Source: Histomonas meleagridis
Taxonomy: Eukaryota > Parabasalia > Tritrichomonadida > Dientamoebidae
NCBI GenBank assembly: GCA_020186115.1
Contig: WSYJ01000184.1
Location: 415,001-479,000, forward strand
Length of the DNA: 64,000 bases
Direction: 5' to 3'
Shown in pieces: positions 39,422-48,926 of the stretch. The translations under genes were made by a program, and so were the position numbers. Each line of letters begins with the position of its first letter. The stretch's first letter is position 1. The notes under the pieces are model-generated. The model was not told the DNA's origin, ran no database searches, and worked only from the letters and a program-made list of their open reading frames with translations.

Positions 39422-42400
39422 ATGACAGCCAAAAATGTTATTGGTATTGACCTTGGAAACTCAAACATTACTGGCTTTGTTCTCCCCAATGAAGAAATCA
39501 TTCTTAAGCATATTACTGTTACTTCTCAATCTACTATAAAAACAAATGCCTGGGTATCTTTCAATACCCATCCTTTTATTGGTAATGCTGCTTATCTTAA
39601 TCAAGAAAGTTACCAAAAAACAACTTTTTATAATCTCAATAAATTAATTTCACTAAAATATGCAAGCAAAGAAAGGGAAAAAATTTCACAAGATGTTCCA
39701 TTTGAACTTGTTGAGGTTGATGGAAAAACAGGTATTAAAATAAATAACGGAATTTATCAACCTCTCATATTTCGTCCAGAACAATGTATTTCATTTTTGA
39801 TTAATGGTTTTTTATCATTCTGTGAGGACTACAAAGAAATGCAAACACCGGTATTTTGCTTTTCTGTATTGCCATGGTGGGATATTTATCAAAGGCAATC
39901 ACTTTTTGACATTGCATCAATCTCGAAAATAAGCTTAGTTAGTTTAGTCAACACTACCACATGTGCCGCAATCAAATATGCATATGATAATGAAAAAAAT
40001 TTAAAAACAAACCCTGGAAAAGTTGTTTTCATTGACATTGGTGATACATCTATGAATGTTGGTGTAATAGAATATACGAATTCATCAGGAAAGTTATTAA
40101 TACGTGTTTTAAGTTCTGTTTGTGATTTACGGTTTGGCGGATCCGTGTTGACAGAACTTATCCAAAAAGAATTTAAGAATAAGATTCAAGAGATGTCAGT
40201 TCTTAAACATGAAAATATTAAATTCACACCTTATTCTGATATACGCATCTACAAGGCAGCTTTAGAATCCAAAAGGAATTACTTTTCATCACCACAGTTT
40301 AAAGTTGATTTTTATTGTTTTCAAAATACATATGAATTAAATGAAAGTGGTAGTGATTTTGATAAAGTTGTTAAACCCATTGCAAATAAAATTACTGAAC
40401 CAATTAAAATAGCACTTCAAAAAGCGAACACTAATGAAAATGATGTTGATAATTTTGTTATGATAGGTTCAGGAATTCGTGTTAAAGAATTTACAAACAA
40501 AATCAAAAGTTATTTAGCAGCTACTAATAACTCTGATAAATTAAAAGGTAATTATTCTCAATGTGATGATTATATTGCAAAAGGTACAACTTATGCAGCA
40601 GAAATTCTTTCTTCAAATATTCGGTTAAGTAAACGATTTGAAATCAAAGAAAAATATCAAAGATTTCGATCTGATATTGAAAATAATGAAGATATTACAA
40701 TTATAGCTAAATATAATGGTAAAGAGGAAATATTATTTAAAGAAGGAGATGAAATTCCTTCAAAGAAAGAAATTATATATGAAGGAAAATCTGTTTTTGT
40801 GGAACTTATGATGAATAAAAAATGCATTGGAGTCATTCAAGCAGAAGGTGATTCGAAGAAAATCGAAATAAAACTTAATATATCACAAATGATTGAAGTC
40901 AATCAAACAAATGGAATTAATTATACACCTTATTATGGATTTAGTAAGGCAAAAATTCATGAATTCATTTCAATGGAAGACAAAATGGAAAAATATTATG
41001 AATGCATAAATAATTGTGAAGAAATTGCAAAAAAGCTTTCAACACAAGAGAAAATTAATATTATAAATAATGAAAAGTTTATGACTAATTATGAAAGAAT
41101 GTTAATCCAAAAAAATAAAAATTATATTAAAAAATTTGAAGAATCCGAAAATAAAGTTAAAATTTTGGGTAAAATAAATGATTATTATTCATGCATATTG
41201 AATATAGAGAAAGAAATTGATCATATACATCAAAGAATAGAAGAAAGGAAAAATGTATTTGAATATTTAGAACAAAATGTAAATGATTTTATTGGAAATA
41301 TAAATGAAATTGAATGTTTATTATGTGAAAAAATTACACCCGAAATGTCCAAAAAGTATAATGAATTTTCTGCAAAATATAAACCTTTACTGAAATGGTA
41401 TTATAAAAAGAGTAATAGAGGAGAACCATTTTCAGATGAAAAAGAAAATTTATCAGATGATATAAAAAGTATTTTGATTGAAGCTAAGGAGCTTCTGGGA
41501 AAATTGAAAAAAGAAACACAAAGAATTAAAAGTGATGAAGAAAAGAAAGAGAAAAGAAAAGAAATCGAAATAGAAGAAAAAATAAGTAAAGCGGAAGATG
41601 AAATAAAAAAGAATGTAAAACTAATGGGAATAGAATTAGGGAAAACAATGGAAGAAATGAAAACGGAAATAGATCAAACAAATGTAAAATTGTTTAAAAC
41701 AAAAGGAGAAATTAAAACAGAGTTAGATAAAGCAACAGCAAAAATAGGTCAAACGAAAGGAGAAATGGATAAAGCAACAGGAGAAATGAAATCAGAATTA
41801 GTTAAAGTAACAACAAAAATAAATCAAATGAAAGCAGAAATGGATAAAGCAACAGGAGAAATAAATAAAGTGAAGAGAGAAATAGAACAAACGAAAGGAG
41901 AAATGAAATCAGAGTTAGATAAAGCAACAGCAAAAATAAATCAAGCAAAAGGAGAAATGGACAAAGCAACAGGAGAAATTAACAAAGTGAAAAGAGAAAT
42001 AACCAAAGAAACAAATTTAATGAAAGAAACAATAACCAAACTCCAAAATGATGTGAAAACAGACATAAATAATGAAAAGAAATCAATGAAAGAAACAATA
42101 ACCAAACTCCAAAACGATGTGAAAACAGACATAAATAATGAAAAAATAGCAATGAAAAAGGCCGTCGAACAAGCAATGAAAGAAGTTAATGCATACAGAG
42201 GAAATGGAGCAACAACTGAAGAATTAAACAACATGAAAGAAAAATTGGTTCATTTAGAAGAAGAAACGGCTCATTTAAAAAAAGAATTGGATAAAACAAA
42301 AAGGAAACTGAATGAAAATATTAATAACACTGGAGTCTTGACAATTATACTGTTTTCGATAACACTATGCTCAAATATTTTCTTATTGTATCTATTAAAA

Positions 42401-42424
42401 CCAAATTTCCTTCAAAAAAAATAA
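39422..42424 (+). CDS. Hsp70-like ATPase fused to a long coiled coil and C-terminal membrane anchor
   Basis: 1000 residues. Residues 1-390 form an Hsp70/Hsp110-type nucleotide-binding domain: phosphate-1 motif GIDLGNSNITGF, connect motif TTTCAAIKYAY, phosphate-2 motif VFIDIGDTSMNVGVIEY and adenosine motif VMIGSGIRVKEF. Residues about 400-520 resemble a shortened β-rich substrate domain, and 520-690 are helical. Residues about 690-960 are a charged coiled coil built of short repeats (TKGEMKSELDKATAKI, MDKATGEINKVKREI, MKETITKLQNDV). Residues about 970-991 are a transmembrane helix (LTIILFSITLCSNIFLLYLL) followed by KPNFLQKK, giving tail-anchor topology with the chaperone domain in the cytosol. 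No ER signal peptide or KDEL is present. Canonical Hsp70s lack such a tail. Membrane tethering or fusion-related chaperoning is possible but unproven. The stop reads TAAA. Confidence 0.85.
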   Translation: MTAKNVIGIDLGNSNITGFVLPNEEIILKHITVTSQSTIKTNAWVSFNTHPFIGNAAYLNQESYQKTTFYNLNKLISLKYASKEREKISQDVPFELVEVDGKTGIKINNGIYQPLIFRPEQCISFLINGFLSFCEDYKEMQTPVFCFSVLPWWDIYQRQSLFDIASISKISLVSLVNTTTCAAIKYAYDNEKNLKTNPGKVVFIDIGDTSMNVGVIEYTNSSGKLLIRVLSSVCDLRFGGSVLTELIQKEFKNKIQEMSVLKHENIKFTPYSDIRIYKAALESKRNYFSSPQFKVDFYCFQNTYELNESGSDFDKVVKPIANKITEPIKIALQKANTNENDVDNFVMIGSGIRVKEFTNKIKSYLAATNNSDKLKGNYSQCDDYIAKGTTYAAEILSSNIRLSKRFEIKEKYQRFRSDIENNEDITIIAKYNGKEEILFKEGDEIPSKKEIIYEGKSVFVELMMNKKCIGVIQAEGDSKKIEIKLNISQMIEVNQTNGINYTPYYGFSKAKIHEFISMEDKMEKYYECINNCEEIAKKLSTQEKINIINNEKFMTNYERMLIQKNKNYIKKFEESENKVKILGKINDYYSCILNIEKEIDHIHQRIEERKNVFEYLEQNVNDFIGNINEIECLLCEKITPEMSKKYNEFSAKYKPLLKWYYKKSNRGEPFSDEKENLSDDIKSILIEAKELLGKLKKETQRIKSDEEKKEKRKEIEIEEKISKAEDEIKKNVKLMGIELGKTMEEMKTEIDQTNVKLFKTKGEIKTELDKATAKIGQTKGEMDKATGEMKSELVKVTTKINQMKAEMDKATGEINKVKREIEQTKGEMKSELDKATAKINQAKGEMDKATGEINKVKREITKETNLMKETITKLQNDVKTDINNEKKSMKETITKLQNDVKTDINNEKIAMKKAVEQAMKEVNAYRGNGATTEELNNMKEKLVHLEEETAHLKKELDKTKRKLNENINNTGVLTIILFSITLCSNIFLLYLLKPNFLQKK
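42020..42151 (+). repeat. Two 66-bp tandem repeats in the coiled-coil coding region
   Basis: A 66-base unit encoding MKETITKLQNDVKTDINNEK plus two residues occurs twice in direct succession with only a few differences. Looser related repeats lie at about 41690-42000. The array lengthens the coiled coil in multiples of 11 residues. Confidence 0.8.
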
Positions 42425-42545
42425 ATAGCAACACTTCGAACCATAATAAACACTAAAAAATGTTTAAATTTTTTTAGGAATATTTATCTTAACTCAATCT
42501 TTTGATATTTCAGATTTTATTTATAAAATTATTTCGCAATGAAAT

Positions 42546-43535
42546 TTACCTCATTTTAATTGTCTGTATCTGTACAATCAAATGCTCTTTTTCATTCTCT
42601 AGTTCCTGATCAGGATTGTTCTGCACCAATTCGTGGATATATTCGATTAACTTATCTGCATTTGCACGAAGTATCTTCAAAACTGTTTCCGGTTTATGTT
42701 CATATACAACAAATAGCTTAAACACATGAAAAGCTTCCAACGAAATGTTGTGGTATGATGACGACATCAGTTTCATGATTTTGATGAGATTTTGCTCATT
42801 TGATAAATATGCATTTCTGAAGCTTTCATACTCAGAAATGATCTCCCCAATGAGCTTAAGGCTTTGGCGGCACGCTGCGTAATTTGTCTCATCAAGAGAG
42901 TTGTGAAGTCGATCAATTATATTTTGTGAATTGTTCTGTAAAAAATCTTTGGCTTGCGGCGCTTTTAATATAAGTTCCCGGAAAGTTGCAAATGAATCAG
43001 CTGAAACATCAAAATGTGAAACTGAAAAAAATGAAAATAATGTATCTAAGCTTTCCTTAGTTAGAAGTTGGGATGCAAGGACTTTATGCTTAACACATAA
43101 GCGAAGCATTTCGCCTGCACAAACAGCAAGTTCTGGATGTCGATAAAAGTCAATTAAAATTTGCAATGTTTTCGGATTTTTTTGAATCCAGTCAACAAGA
43201 GGATATTCAGATCCTGTTTGTTGCGTGATTGACCCAGTAAATATGATTGTGAATTGTTTTCTTTCTTCAACAGGTAATAATATCATACATTTTAATCCCA
43301 ACGTTATAAATTTTGTGTGTGTAATTTCAACCACAAGCTGTAATGCGCGTGCGCTGGCTTCATCACCTTCCATCTTTTTATAGAGTATTTCAGTCATTCT
43401 TGAAAAATTTTTGTTGATAATTTTCAAAAGCTCAGTATTTCTTACTTCTGTTTGCTGCTGAGTTCGAAATTCTTTTAATGCTGTAATTGCTTTCGAGACA
43501 ATCACAGAAGGACGCATTTTCCTGAACAAATTCAT
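42546..43535 (-). CDS. Mo25/CAB39-like scaffold protein
   Basis: A 329-residue all-helical ARM-like protein of Mo25 length (about 340). Diagnostic stretches are GEMLRLCVKHKVLASQLL (human GxMLRECIRHExLAKIIL), FDVSADSFATFRELI (FDIASDAFATFKDLL), RQSLKLIGEII (KRQSLKLLGELL) and ISLEAFHVFKLFVV (IQFEAFHVFKVFVA). Mo25 binds STRAD pseudokinases and GCK-III/STE20 kinases and, with STRAD, activates LKB1. In fungi and protists it acts in polarity, mitosis and MOR/RAM signalling. The ATG follows an inverted ACCGTTAA motif (43551-43558, 15 bases upstream on the coding strand). The stop reads TAAA. Confidence 0.93.
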   Translation of the reverse strand: MNLFRKMRPSVIVSKAITALKEFRTQQQTEVRNTELLKIINKNFSRMTEILYKKMEGDEASARALQLVVEITHTKFITLGLKCMILLPVEERKQFTIIFTGSITQQTGSEYPLVDWIQKNPKTLQILIDFYRHPELAVCAGEMLRLCVKHKVLASQLLTKESLDTLFSFFSVSHFDVSADSFATFRELILKAPQAKDFLQNNSQNIIDRLHNSLDETNYAACRQSLKLIGEIISEYESFRNAYLSNEQNLIKIMKLMSSSYHNISLEAFHVFKLFVVYEHKPETVLKILRANADKLIEYIHELVQNNPDQELENEKEHLIVQIQTIKMR

Positions 43536-44775
43536 GATTTAAGGTTAAAGACCGTTAATCAAGACACTTTTTGTAATCAATGAACAAATCTTTACCAAAC
43601 ACGAAGCTATGAAATGATTGTGAAAAGGAACATTGCTTTAGCAATCATGCATAATCATGTTTTTGTTGTAGTTCTGATATTGATTGAAATATCATGAAAA
43701 AATTTTGGAATTTTATAATCTCAAAAAACAATCAGGAAATTAGCCCAGTGTTTGTAAGTAACTAAGGATGGGCATTTTTATGATTGAAATGTGTAATGAT
43801 TAATTTGGCAATAGATATTTGATTTTTCATTTAATATAATGAAACAAACATTATCAAAATGGTAGAAATTGGTTATGGTAGGGAAAGCAAAAGTTAAGAA
43901 AGTGTTAGCTGGAATAAAATAATTTTTTGCCAAGTCGAGGTTGTTTATTGTAAAAAATGCCACATTGTGTCAGATTGGAGAACAAGTTGAGCAGCACAAG
44001 CCGTCGTCGTAGGGCGATAGTGCAAAATGTTCCAGGATGGTGAGTACAATTTAAAGGGGTTCTAAAGAAGAGATCGAAGGCCTTCTACGTAACCCCTTTG
44101 TTATTTTCGCGCATTGAAGGTCTATTCCTGAGATGATAAAATAGCACACTTTGCACATCGTATCGGTTTTTTGTATGCACTCTCGATTTAAGACGATCAG
44201 TTTCAACAGAAATTGTTGTTTTAAAAAATACGATAAGTGTTCAACTTTCTTTTTAGCTTTTTTCATTATATGCGCGAACGTTGTCTTACGTTAACACTCA
44301 ATGATAAAAACCGGTAAATATTTGTGAATTCTTATTGATTGCTCTAAACCGCAAATGCATTGGTTGTACTTCTTTATCACTTTCTTGACTAGGATTTCAT
44401 GTATTGACTGATGATCCTGAAATATTTGTATATATAATGAAGTTTTTATTTGATATTTTTAAAGCCATTACTTCAAAATGTTGAATCAAATCAGTATGAT
44501 GAATTGAGGAACACCATCCAGTTAGCTTATCATGTCTGGAACATCTTCGTTCAATTTTGAGAGGATTACATTTGTTTCAATTGTCCACTATCACAATCTT
44601 TTTTTTTGTAATGATATTTGGTCGCAATCAATTCAAAAATTTATGCATAAATTTTGGGGCGGCTTTCGTTGTTTTGTTTAAATGACCGTTTAAAAATTCA
44701 GAAAAAATTTCATTTGCTTCAAATTATATTGAAAAAGTTTGTCAAAGGAAACATTAACAAAAGTAGTCATCCACT
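43536..44775. other. Divergent intergenic, 1.24 kb, with a more complex, hairpin-bearing patch at about 43970-44290
   Basis: It lies between Mo25 (minus) and the RhoGEF gene (plus). Upstream motifs are ACCGTTAA at 43551-43558 and ACCGTTTA at 44685-44692. The middle patch is less AT-rich and contains two stem-loops. A 71-codon minus-strand frame at 44051-44266 has no family resemblance. Confidence 0.4.
43994..44099 (+). other. Two adjacent stem-loops, candidate structured RNA
   Basis: The first is GCAC at 43994-43997 pairing with GTGC at 44020-44023, with further G/C pairs inside. The second is AAAGGGGTT at 44053-44061 pairing perfectly with AACCCCTTT at 44091-44099. Inside it AGAAG (44066-44070) pairs with CTTCT (44082-44086). 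The patch stands out in G/C content from its flanks. No known RNA family was recognised, so this is only a candidate. Confidence 0.25.
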
Positions 44776-47700
44776 ATGCAACAAGAATGTGTATGCATTA
44801 CAAAACTTAAATCTTCAACTATTACCTATAACGTGGATGCAATTACAGACAAAACAGTTGAAGAACTAAATAAAATGTTAATTAGTTCGGGTCAAAAAAC
44901 AGAATCAGAGATCTTGTCGATTTCAACTCCAGAGTATCGAATGGGTCTTCCGATGAGTGCCAAACCTCTTGAATTATTCCCACAACTTGTGAAAGATAAG
45001 AAGCCTAAGAAGTACGAACATCCTGATTACTTTATTGCAATAGCAGACAAAACGGAAAAAGATAAAGTCTTCTATTATGTGGACGCAATTGTTCAAGAAG
45101 GGAGCGAAGTGCCTTATTGGGAACTCCAAATAATTCCACAAGATTTTGCAAATAAAACTGTTTCGGATTTACTCGAATACATGAGTCAAAACTTCCCATA
45201 TGATCATGATCAAGGAAGTGAATCATTATTATGTGATGGGAAAACAATTACCAATGGTTCTGCTCAAGATATTCTTGAAGATATGAAAAAGCATAGATAT
45301 GCATTTAAATGCACTTTATCAGATTCAGCCATTAAGAAGTTGGGTCTGCGCAGCCAAATTGTTCAAGAAGTCATTTCAACAGAAAAAACATACATTGAAG
45401 GATTAAATGAACTGATTACATTTTGGAAGCCCAACTTAATTTCAGAGAAGATTTTAAACGAGGAAGAAGCCCTCTTTGTTTTCCGTGACTTTTCCAACAT
45501 TGTTCCATGCCATGCAAATTTCCTAGCAGAAATAGAAAAAAGAGGCGATTCCATTACTGCAACTCTTTCTGATGTATTTTTAGACTTCAGTGCTTTCTTC
45601 AAAGTCTCCAATCTTTACATTTCCAATTATGCAAATATCATTCAAATTATCCAACAAAAATGCAAAGATAACTCTGTCAATGAGAAACTTAAAAAGCTTC
45701 AATTTTCAACGCCAAGTAATTCCAATCGTGATATTTTTTCATATCTTATCACGCCAGTTCAAAGGATGCCTCGTTACATCCTTTTCATTCGTGAGCTTAT
45801 CAAGCACACGCCAGATGGTCATCCAGACAAGCGTATGCTAGAATATGCAGCAGATCAAGTTCAACAAGTTACTCAACAAATTGATGAGTCCACCCAAAAA
45901 TCCGAAAGTATGGCAAAGTTAGTATCCATACGTAATAACCTTACCAACAAATACGATCTCATTATTCCAACTCGAATTTATATTCGAGAAGCCAAAGTTA
46001 ACGTTCTCAAGCCCGTTAACGGTCCCGGAATTTTTTATATGTTCAATGATATTCTTTTCTTAACAACAATTGAACGTAAAGGTGAAACATATATCTTTGA
46101 TAAGAAAATCGAAGAGTTTCGATATTGGGATGGGATGCCAACTAATGATTGTATTACATTTATCTCTAAGCCAGTCTCTAAATCATTCTTTTCATCATCT
46201 AAGAAACAAGAAATTACAATATCATTTACAGATATGGGTGAGAAATCAGTGTTCTTAAGTAATGTTGAACAATATCAAATTAAAACACTAGAAAACAAAA
46301 ATGCTAATGAAATATTCTTATTCCAAAATAATGCAATTAAGAATCCATTCCCTTCTGTATATCTAAATGATTTTGTGATATGTAATCAAGTTGCTTATTC
46401 TTATGGTGGTAAAGTTAACGGTGCTCCTTCTTCCATTACAAGTATTTATAAGATATCAATGGGTACTTCTGCTAATATTAATAATGGGGCACCCGGAGAA
46501 CGTTTCGGTCATACGTTAACGGTCGTGGATAACAAAATTTATTTGTTCGGTGGATCAAATGGCAGTGAATATTTCAATGATTTATGGTCGTTCGATACAA
46601 CAACGAATAATAACCGTTGGGAAAAGGAAAACTGTGAAGACCCTCCTGAAGCTAGAGTAGGTCATACAGCTGTTTATTATGATGGGAAACTATTTGTATT
46701 TGGTGGACGTAATAAGAAAAAAGGAGTACTTAATGATGTAGCTGTATATACATTTTCAAATGAAAGATGGACTACACTTACGTTACCACAGACACCTAAA
46801 GGCAGATATTATCATTCTGCATCAGTATTTAGTTCAATAATGATTATCTTTGGTGGCAAAGAAAGAGGTCTTTTAAATGATATTGCATTATTTGATCTAT
46901 CAAAGCTTATGTGGCTTCCATCGCCAAAAGTTAACTTCGTTGACAAGAGCAAGACTGAGCTTACACCAAGATATGGCCATCGAGCGATATTTGTAGGTGG
47001 CTGGGTAATAATATTAGGCGGGCAAACCAACAAATCATCCACTCCAGTGCATCCAATAGCATTAAATGTATGTAACTATTGGAAATCCAAGTTTTCCGAA
47101 CCAATTGATGTATATCATTTCATCACAGGTGGTAACGATCCATCATCGTTGTTCCACTTCGGATATGCACATGAGTCAGGTTCGCATTTCCTTGTGTACG
47201 GCGGCCGTGACATAGAGACAAAGATTGGCACATGCTCATTATTCATTGTCGTGCCACCAGAGATCATCACATCTCAAATCAGCGAAGAGTTTGAGAAGAC
47301 AACGTCGCGCAAGGCAAAGACTGAAGCGCTCTCCACAATGATAAAGGAAATGCCAACAGTGTCAACGCAAGAAGCTCCGAACAAACCAGTCGCGCCCGCG
47401 CTCGCTAAGGCCATGGGCAAGAACTTGCGAAACACAAAGACAATGGGCTCGATCGGACCTGCACGAAAAGAACCAATGCAACAAGCGAAGCCCAGTGAAC
47501 AAGAGCAAGAGAAGGAAAAGGAGAAGGAGCAGCCGCAGACAATGCAACTCAAGCCAGCAGCTGCTACTACTACTACTACTACTACTTCTCCGCCTGCATC
47601 GAATCAGCCAAAGGTAATCGCGCCACCTCCAAAGCCTGTCTTCTCACGAGCTTCGCCAGCGACGCAGGGACTGCCAAAGGCTGTGCTGGCAAAGACACAG

Positions 47701-48438
47701 CTACCGCAAAAGACAGAGCCAGCGCAGGCACCACAGCTAAAGAAGACAACACCAGCACCAGTAGTGCAAGCAAAGACAACAGCGCCACCTGCAAAGCCAA
47801 CACCAGCGCCAGCAGTACAGCCAAAGCCAGTGCCAGCAGCACAGCTACAGAAGACAACAGCGCCAGCTGCAAAGCCAGCACCAGTAGTGCAAGCAAAAAC
47901 AACAGCGCCAGCTGCAAAGCCAGCGCCAGCAGTACAGCCAAAGCCAGTGCCAACAATGCAAGCAAAGACACCAGCGCCAGCAGCACAGCCAAAGCCTGCT
48001 CCAGCACCAGCGCCAGCGGCATCAGCGCAGCCAGCAGAGTACGACGAGGACGCTTTCATCAAGGAGCTCAATCTTGACGTCTCGCGCGTGCTTGCTTTCC
48101 AGAAGAAGATACTCTCGCGCAACCTCAAGAAGCTGTACGACTTGGTACTTGCGAACGCAGATCTTGAGCGCCGTGTTAGCGAGTCCAAGGCGGCGAGCGA
48201 CGGCGCTGATGTTGCGCTCCCCGACGTTTTTATTAAGGTGAAGGACAAGCGCACGAACAAGTGCCTGATATACAGCACAGCGGAGGTGAAAACGTTTGCA
48301 GAACTCGAGGGTCAGGTGACGAAAGCACTCAGAAGGAAGCCGCGGCTGGCAGCGGGAAGTACGACAGTGACTGCGAGTAACTACAACACAATTGTCGGCG
48401 GTAACACAGAATTCCATATCACATTTAATGCATTCTAA
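44776..48438 (+). CDS. RhoGEF (DH-PH) fused to kelch propeller and Pro/Ala/Lys-rich region
   Basis: 1220 residues. Residues about 1-185 form an N-terminal region containing two ubiquitin-like-sized segments. Residues about 191-375 are a Dbl-homology domain (VIQEV-type start QIVQEVISTEKTYIEGL, and YLITPVQRMPRYILFIREL, the conserved helix that contacts Rho). Residues about 385-515 look PH-like. Residues about 540-835 hold five to six kelch repeats (GHTLTVVDNKIYLFGGSNG, GHTAVYYDGKLFVFGGRN, HSASVFSSIMIIFGGK). Residues about 930-1075 are low-complexity Pro/Ala/Lys/Gln/Thr. The last 130 residues form a separate folded domain (DEDAFIKELNLDVSRVLAF onward). It should activate a Rac/Rho GTPase and link it to actin. 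From about 47250 the coding sequence becomes much richer in G and C than any other gene here. The stop reads TAAA. Confidence 0.92.
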   Translation: MQQECVCITKLKSSTITYNVDAITDKTVEELNKMLISSGQKTESEILSISTPEYRMGLPMSAKPLELFPQLVKDKKPKKYEHPDYFIAIADKTEKDKVFYYVDAIVQEGSEVPYWELQIIPQDFANKTVSDLLEYMSQNFPYDHDQGSESLLCDGKTITNGSAQDILEDMKKHRYAFKCTLSDSAIKKLGLRSQIVQEVISTEKTYIEGLNELITFWKPNLISEKILNEEEALFVFRDFSNIVPCHANFLAEIEKRGDSITATLSDVFLDFSAFFKVSNLYISNYANIIQIIQQKCKDNSVNEKLKKLQFSTPSNSNRDIFSYLITPVQRMPRYILFIRELIKHTPDGHPDKRMLEYAADQVQQVTQQIDESTQKSESMAKLVSIRNNLTNKYDLIIPTRIYIREAKVNVLKPVNGPGIFYMFNDILFLTTIERKGETYIFDKKIEEFRYWDGMPTNDCITFISKPVSKSFFSSSKKQEITISFTDMGEKSVFLSNVEQYQIKTLENKNANEIFLFQNNAIKNPFPSVYLNDFVICNQVAYSYGGKVNGAPSSITSIYKISMGTSANINNGAPGERFGHTLTVVDNKIYLFGGSNGSEYFNDLWSFDTTTNNNRWEKENCEDPPEARVGHTAVYYDGKLFVFGGRNKKKGVLNDVAVYTFSNERWTTLTLPQTPKGRYYHSASVFSSIMIIFGGKERGLLNDIALFDLSKLMWLPSPKVNFVDKSKTELTPRYGHRAIFVGGWVIILGGQTNKSSTPVHPIALNVCNYWKSKFSEPIDVYHFITGGNDPSSLFHFGYAHESGSHFLVYGGRDIETKIGTCSLFIVVPPEIITSQISEEFEKTTSRKAKTEALSTMIKEMPTVSTQEAPNKPVAPALAKAMGKNLRNTKTMGSIGPARKEPMQQAKPSEQEQEKEKEKEQPQTMQLKPAAATTTTTTTSPPASNQPKVIAPPPKPVFSRASPATQGLPKAVLAKTQLPQKTEPAQAPQLKKTTPAPVVQAKTTAPPAKPTPAPAVQPKPVPAAQLQKTTAPAAKPAPVVQAKTTAPAAKPAPAVQPKPVPTMQAKTPAPAAQPKPAPAPAPAASAQPAEYDEDAFIKELNLDVSRVLAFQKKILSRNLKKLYDLVLANADLERRVSESKAASDGADVALPDVFIKVKDKRTNKCLIYSTAEVKTFAELEGQVTKALRRKPRLAAGSTTVTASNYNTIVGGNTEFHITFNAF
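47540..48030 (+). repeat. Degenerate Pro/Ala/Lys-encoding repeats, GC-rich
   Basis: Repeated units encode APAAKPAPAVQPKPVP and VQAKTTAPxAKP. They are built from GCC/GCA/CCA/AAG/CAG codons in a locally GC-rich island, with an ACT run at about 47565-47585. The bias creates long meaningless ORFs on the opposite strand. Confidence 0.8.
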
Positions 48439-48715
48439 ACAGTAATTTTTGATTCTGATAACTCGTGAAATGTCTTAAGATTTAAGTGCGAATCGTTTGC
48501 ATTTTTGTGGTTCACAAGCCAAAGGCAGATTGCGGTGGCTGTGACGGGATTTGCTGAAGGATGTGTTGCTTGTGTCCATCAAAGGCGTGTGCTGCTGCTT
48601 GGTGATTAATTCAGCTTTGTATAGAACCCATTTGGCATATTATAATATTTTTTATATCATTAATCCTTCATCTATAGCACAAGAAAGTAATAACAACTAA
48701 ACTATTATAATTTCA
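48439..48715. other. Short intergenic, 280 bp
   Basis: The part to about 48600 retains the higher G/C of the preceding gene end, then returns to AT-rich. No gene was recognised. Confidence 0.35.
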
Positions 48716-48866
48716 GGTTGTGTATCTATTGCCATCATTATTGTCATAACACTTGTTATTCTCAACCATATCAACCATATCAAATATTGAAGTTGATCCA
48801 TTTGCAAATGGTTTTAAAGAAGAAAATTTTAAAACAAATATGGCAAAAGAAACATTTACTCAATAA
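48716..48866 (+). pseudogene. Relic of a BspA-like/surface-protein membrane anchor and tail
   Basis: GCVSIAIIIVITLVIL, a transmembrane helix, is open from 48716 and stops at TGA after HIKY. One base over, another frame continues as EVDPFANGFKEENFKTN and ends at TAA 48864-48866. This order of Gly, hydrophobic helix and short polar tail is how trichomonad BspA-like surface proteins end. No upstream ectodomain remains, and the frameshift shows it is not functional. A similar PFAEGFK tail occurs in the relic at 62.8 kb. Confidence 0.45.
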
Positions 48867-48926
48867 AAACTATTTTATAATTTTTTTTCATTTCAAAAAT
48901 ATATAAATCCACAAATTGAAAAACAT

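Noticed and set aside
44051..44266. 71-codon minus-strand ORF between Mo25 and RhoGEF
   Set aside because: No recognisable family. It overlaps the stem-loop patch, which explains the non-random composition equally well.
47582..48278. Long minus-strand ORFs (146 and 224 codons) opposite the RhoGEF tail
   Set aside because: They arise from the Pro/Ala/Lys codon bias of the plus-strand repeats, give Leu/Val/Ala or Gly/Cys low-complexity products, and have no promoter motif.
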